NCBI GenBank assembly: GCA_035540955.1
Contig: DATLFP010000106.1
Location: forward strand, 1-13,912
Origin: DATLFP01 sp035540955
GTDB lineage: Bacteria > Actinomycetota > Acidimicrobiia > Acidimicrobiales > CADCSY01
Length of the DNA stretch: 13,912 bases
Reading direction: 5' to 3'
A program made the translations under genes and the position numbers. How positions within the stretch are numbered: the stretch's first letter is position 1; each line of letters begins with the position of its first letter. Under the pieces are notes generated by a model. It saw only the letters and a list, made by a program, of their open reading frames with translations. It made no database searches and had not been told where the DNA came from. This document shows, piece after piece, positions 11,725-13,912 of this stretch.

Positions 11725-12318
11725 TCACCCGGCGTCGGGCGCTCGCAGGCAGTACCAGTCACCGCTGCCGGTGAGCCGCGGCTGCGAGCCGGCGGTGCAC
11801 AGGTTGGCCTGGCGCACGACCCCGATCACCCGACCGTCGTTGGGCGACGTGCACGGCACGGCCACCGGCACCGGGTCCTCGACGCGGACGCAGCGACCGA
11901 TCAGCGTCGGCGGCTGGCGGTCGGTGCGGGCGTAGGCGGTGAACAGGAAGATGGCGGCGAGCACGACGAGGACCGCCAGCCACGGCACGGCCCGCACCAC
12001 CGCGACCGTGAGGTCGCCGGGCTCGGCGGCCGGCCGGGGGTAGGGCCGGTCGTCGTCGCCGTCGTCATCCGCAACCGGTTCCGGGCGAGGCGGGGGTGCG
12101 CGCAGGCTGCGGTCGTAGGCGGCCCGGCTCGCCGGCACGCGCAGCACGCGCCACGCCTCGTTGAGGTCTTGCATGGCCCGGCGAGCGGCGAGGACCTCCT
12201 CCTCGGGACGCCCGGCGAGCGCGTCGGGGTGCAGCAACCGGGCCCGGTCGAGGTAGGCCTGCCTGACCTGCGCCGCGGTCGCCGACGGCGAGACACCGAG
12301 GACGTCGTAGTGGGTCAG
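11725..12318 (-). CDS. Membrane-anchored J-domain protein, apparent CTG start
   Basis: 197 residues if started at the CTG at 12318, which overlaps the MFS stop as CTGA. No ATG, GTG or TTG lies near the natural beginning, and THYDVLGV is where J-domain proteins start. The J domain covers about 2-70, with helix II basic (VRQAYLDRARLL), the HPD motif at 30-32 and helix III (RRAMQDLNEAWRVL). A Pro/Asp-rich linker (71-105) leads to one membrane helix at about 108-128. The outside part (129-197) has four cysteines (143, 156, 174, 190) that could form two disulfides, as GRCVRVEDPVPVAVPCTSPNDGRVIGV suggests. Known role of J domains: stimulating Hsp70 (DnaK). Here DnaK would be recruited to the membrane face. 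It is translationally linked to the MFS gene. Confidence 0.8.
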   Translation of the reverse strand: MTHYDVLGVSPSATAAQVRQAYLDRARLLHPDALAGRPEEEVLAARRAMQDLNEAWRVLRVPASRAAYDRSLRAPPPRPEPVADDDGDDDRPYPRPAAEPGDLTVAVVRAVPWLAVLVVLAAIFLFTAYARTDRQPPTLIGRCVRVEDPVPVAVPCTSPNDGRVIGVVRQANLCTAGSQPRLTGSGDWYCLRAPDAG

Positions 12319-13868
12319 CGCTCGCGAGCGTAGCCCTCGTGCCGCACCCCGTCGGCGGGGGGCGGCGGGCTGACGGCGTCGACCGCGGCAGCCGGCTCGG
12401 CGTCGCCCGGATCGGAGTCGACGACGGCGGTCGCCTCCTCCTCGACGAGGTCGACGGCGGGAGCCTCGGGGGACTCGAGTGCGGCCATCGCCGAGGCGAA
12501 CGCCGCTTCGATGTCGCGGCGGAGATCGGCCTTGCCACCGGCGATGATGAACGCCCCCGTGGTCAGCAGCGGCAGGCCGACGACCATGCCCCACCGCAGC
12601 CCGAACGCCTCGCCGACGGCGCCGGCGACCGGGAGCATCACGAGGCCGGGCAGTGCCCAGAACGCCATCATGGCGAAGCCCATCCCCCGCACCCGCGCCG
12701 GCACGGTCATGGCGATGACCACGCCGATGCTCGGGAGGAAGAGGGAGGCGATGAAGAACAGGACCAGACCGAAGGCGGCCATGATCCAGATGTTCGGCGA
12801 GAACGCCATGCCCGCCAGCGCGACGGTGGCGACGATGCCGCCCGCCCCCAACAGGTCGAGGACACCCTCGGGCTTGCCGCTCACGAGGTAGCGGCTGGTG
12901 ATCGGCACGCCGACGAACAGCCCGAAGATGCCGGCCACGTTCGTGAAGGACCCGAACATGCCCCGCTGCGCCGAGCTGAGCCCGAACACCTCCTCCTGGA
13001 ACAGCGGCATGAGCACGCTGATGCCGAGGATGCCGCCGATGAAGCACGGCACGGCGAAGTAGATCCGCCGCACGGTCTTGATCCTGTTGAGGATGCGGAT
13101 CGACTCCCAGAACCGGGCCGGCTCCTCGTCGGCGAAGGCGTCGGCGGCCGTGGCGCCCATGGCCTCCCGCTCGGGCGCGCCCCGGACGGGTTCATGCAGC
13201 CGGATCGAGTAGATGAAGAGCAGCGCAGCCGGGACGGCGATCGACAGGACGGCCACCCGCCAGCCGAACACGGCCGCCGTCACCCCGAAGAAGAGCGGCC
13301 CGATCAGCTGGCCGAGGTTGTCCATGCCCTGCCGGCCGGCGAAGGTGGTGGGCCGGGTGTCGACCGCGTAGTAGTCGGAGAGCAACGAGCCCTGCACCGG
13401 GTCGTTGAGGCGGATGCCGAGGCCGAAGCCGGCGCGGGCGACGACGAACGCCGCGGCGGTGGCCGCGGTGCCGGTCAGGACCGAGAACACCGACGCCATG
13501 GCGGCCCCCGACGCCAGCCACCAGGTGCGTCGCTTCCCGCGGTCCGACCAGTACGCGGTGGGCACGCCGAGCAGCAGCGACACGAAGATGGCGATCGCGG
13601 CCACGCTCGTGATCTGCTCGGTCGTCATCCCGAACTGGTCGCGGATCTCGGGGAGGATCGTGTTGAACCCGCCCCGGTCGATCGAGTCGACGAGGGTGTG
13701 GCCGTAGAGCACGAGGAGGGGGGCCAGGCCCGCCCCCTTGACCACCGATCGGGGCTCCCGGACGACCTTGCGGGCCGTGGTGGGAGCGTTCTTCGCGGAC
13801 TGGCGCAGCTGCCTGCGGGCGTCCTTCAGGCCCTCGACGAAGGACTCGAACGATGACGGCACCGTCAA
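12315..13868 (-). CDS. MFS transporter with long N- and C-terminal tails
   Basis: 517 residues from a TTG at 13868; an in-frame GTG at 13862 is the alternative. About 45 N-terminal residues are basic and cytoplasmic, then twelve membrane helices run to about 445. The MFS motif A is at 105-114 (AYWSDRGKRR) after helix 2, and helix 1 begins near 50 (PLLVLYGHTLVDSIDRGGFNTILPEI, with Asp 61 and Asp 64 close to the membrane). A central loop of about 45 residues (225-268) separates the halves. The C-tail (455-517) is acidic and Ala/Pro-rich. The family exports or takes up small molecules with proton or substrate gradients; the substrate is unknown. A six-codon frame with a strong ribosome-binding site lies just upstream and overlaps the TTG. 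The J-domain gene follows as an overlapping partner. Confidence 0.88.
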   Translation of the reverse strand: MTVPSSFESFVEGLKDARRQLRQSAKNAPTTARKVVREPRSVVKGAGLAPLLVLYGHTLVDSIDRGGFNTILPEIRDQFGMTTEQITSVAAIAIFVSLLLGVPTAYWSDRGKRRTWWLASGAAMASVFSVLTGTAATAAAFVVARAGFGLGIRLNDPVQGSLLSDYYAVDTRPTTFAGRQGMDNLGQLIGPLFFGVTAAVFGWRVAVLSIAVPAALLFIYSIRLHEPVRGAPEREAMGATAADAFADEEPARFWESIRILNRIKTVRRIYFAVPCFIGGILGISVLMPLFQEEVFGLSSAQRGMFGSFTNVAGIFGLFVGVPITSRYLVSGKPEGVLDLLGAGGIVATVALAGMAFSPNIWIMAAFGLVLFFIASLFLPSIGVVIAMTVPARVRGMGFAMMAFWALPGLVMLPVAGAVGEAFGLRWGMVVGLPLLTTGAFIIAGGKADLRRDIEAAFASAMAALESPEAPAVDLVEEEATAVVDSDPGDAEPAAAVDAVSPPPPADGVRHEGYARER

Positions 13869-13885
13869 GTGTTCGGCTCAGACAT
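13865..13885 (-). other. Possible six-codon leader or frameshifted N-terminus of the MFS gene
   Basis: On the minus strand, ATG at 13885 opens MSEPNT then TGA at 13867-13865. GGGAGGG (13899-13893) lies 7 bases upstream of this ATG, a better signal than anything before the TTG at 13868. The TGA overlaps that TTG as TTGA, the same coupling form used at 2316-2319. Either ribosomes terminate and restart at TTG, or a one-base difference has split the real N-terminus. Confidence 0.35.
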
Positions 13886-13892
13886 CGAATGT

Positions 13893-13899
13893 CCCTCCC
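13893..13899 (-). promoter_or_regulatory. Ribosome-binding site ahead of the mini-frame before the MFS gene
   Basis: GGGAGGG on the minus strand, spaced 7 bases from ATG 13885 and 24 bases from TTG 13868. Its position decides in favour of initiation at the ATG. The last bases to 13912 show nothing further. Confidence 0.5.
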
Positions 13900-13912
13900 G
13901 CCCGCCAGTAAC

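Noticed and set aside
12319..13047. Upstream extension of the J-domain frame within the MFS gene
   Set aside because: Arg/His/Gly-rich shadow with no domain; it would require overlap of over 700 bases with a solid transporter gene.
12339..13856. 505-codon open frame on the plus strand opposite the MFS gene
   Set aside because: It is the antisense shadow of a GC-rich gene: His/Arg/Glu/Asp-rich with no domain, while the minus-strand frame has twelve membrane helices and motif A.
1..13912. CRISPR array, insertion sequence, riboswitch or defence system
   Set aside because: No regularly spaced direct repeats, transposase motifs, recognisable aptamer or defence genes were found on either strand.

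Overview
The window is chromosomal-looking, very GC-rich DNA (roughly 70% by eye), packed almost end to end with genes. No stretch longer than 100 bases lacks a gene, and there are no transposases, integrases or CRISPR arrays. A WhiB-family Fe-S regulator, a DsbA-like protein of the Rv2466c (mycothiol-linked) type and several genes that look leaderless (a TAnnnT-like box about 6-7 bases before the start codon) point to an actinobacterium. The overall flavour suggests Acidimicrobiia or a relative, but that is inference from gene types and composition, not from a marker gene.

Layout. (1) 1-4470, plus strand: a peptide-type ABC importer operon, with the C-terminal end of a family 5 solute-binding protein, two inner-membrane permeases and two ATPases. 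Internal junctions overlap or nearly touch. (2) 4471-5359: a TauE/SafE-type anion exporter gene bracketed by two copies of a long near-perfect palindrome, the only dispersed repeat I found. (3) 5360-7790: a benzoylformate-decarboxylase-like ThDP enzyme followed 13 bases later by a lone ModF/YlmA-like ABC ATPase. (4) 7773-9186: SRPBCC protein (minus), small membrane protein (plus), WhiB (minus) and ABM-fold protein (plus), in alternating orientation with overlapping 3' ends and very short divergent promoters. (5) 9191-10298, minus: a VOC protein, an acetoacetate-decarboxylase-like protein and tRNA-Val(CAC), in that transcriptional order; the decarboxylase-like frame ends inside the tRNA gene. 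(6) 10317-11724, plus: a tandem VOC-fold protein overlapping a DsbA-family protein with a CPWA active site. (7) 11725-13885, minus: an MFS transporter preceded by a possible six-codon leader, followed by a membrane-anchored J-domain protein that appears to start at CTG.

How the genes may work together. Region 1 would import peptides or similar small molecules with ATP. Regions 3, 5 and 6 hold small-molecule enzymes (ThDP decarboxylase-like, ADC-like, two VOC-fold proteins, a thiol oxidoreductase) without forming a pathway I recognise. I see no clear new multi-gene system. The items most worth a second look are the paired palindromes around the exporter gene, the tRNA-overlapping ADC-like frame with no canonical start at its natural N-terminus, the CTG-started J-domain membrane protein, the divergent leaderless promoters 18 and 22 bp long, and the ThDP enzyme whose two signature catalytic residues are replaced.
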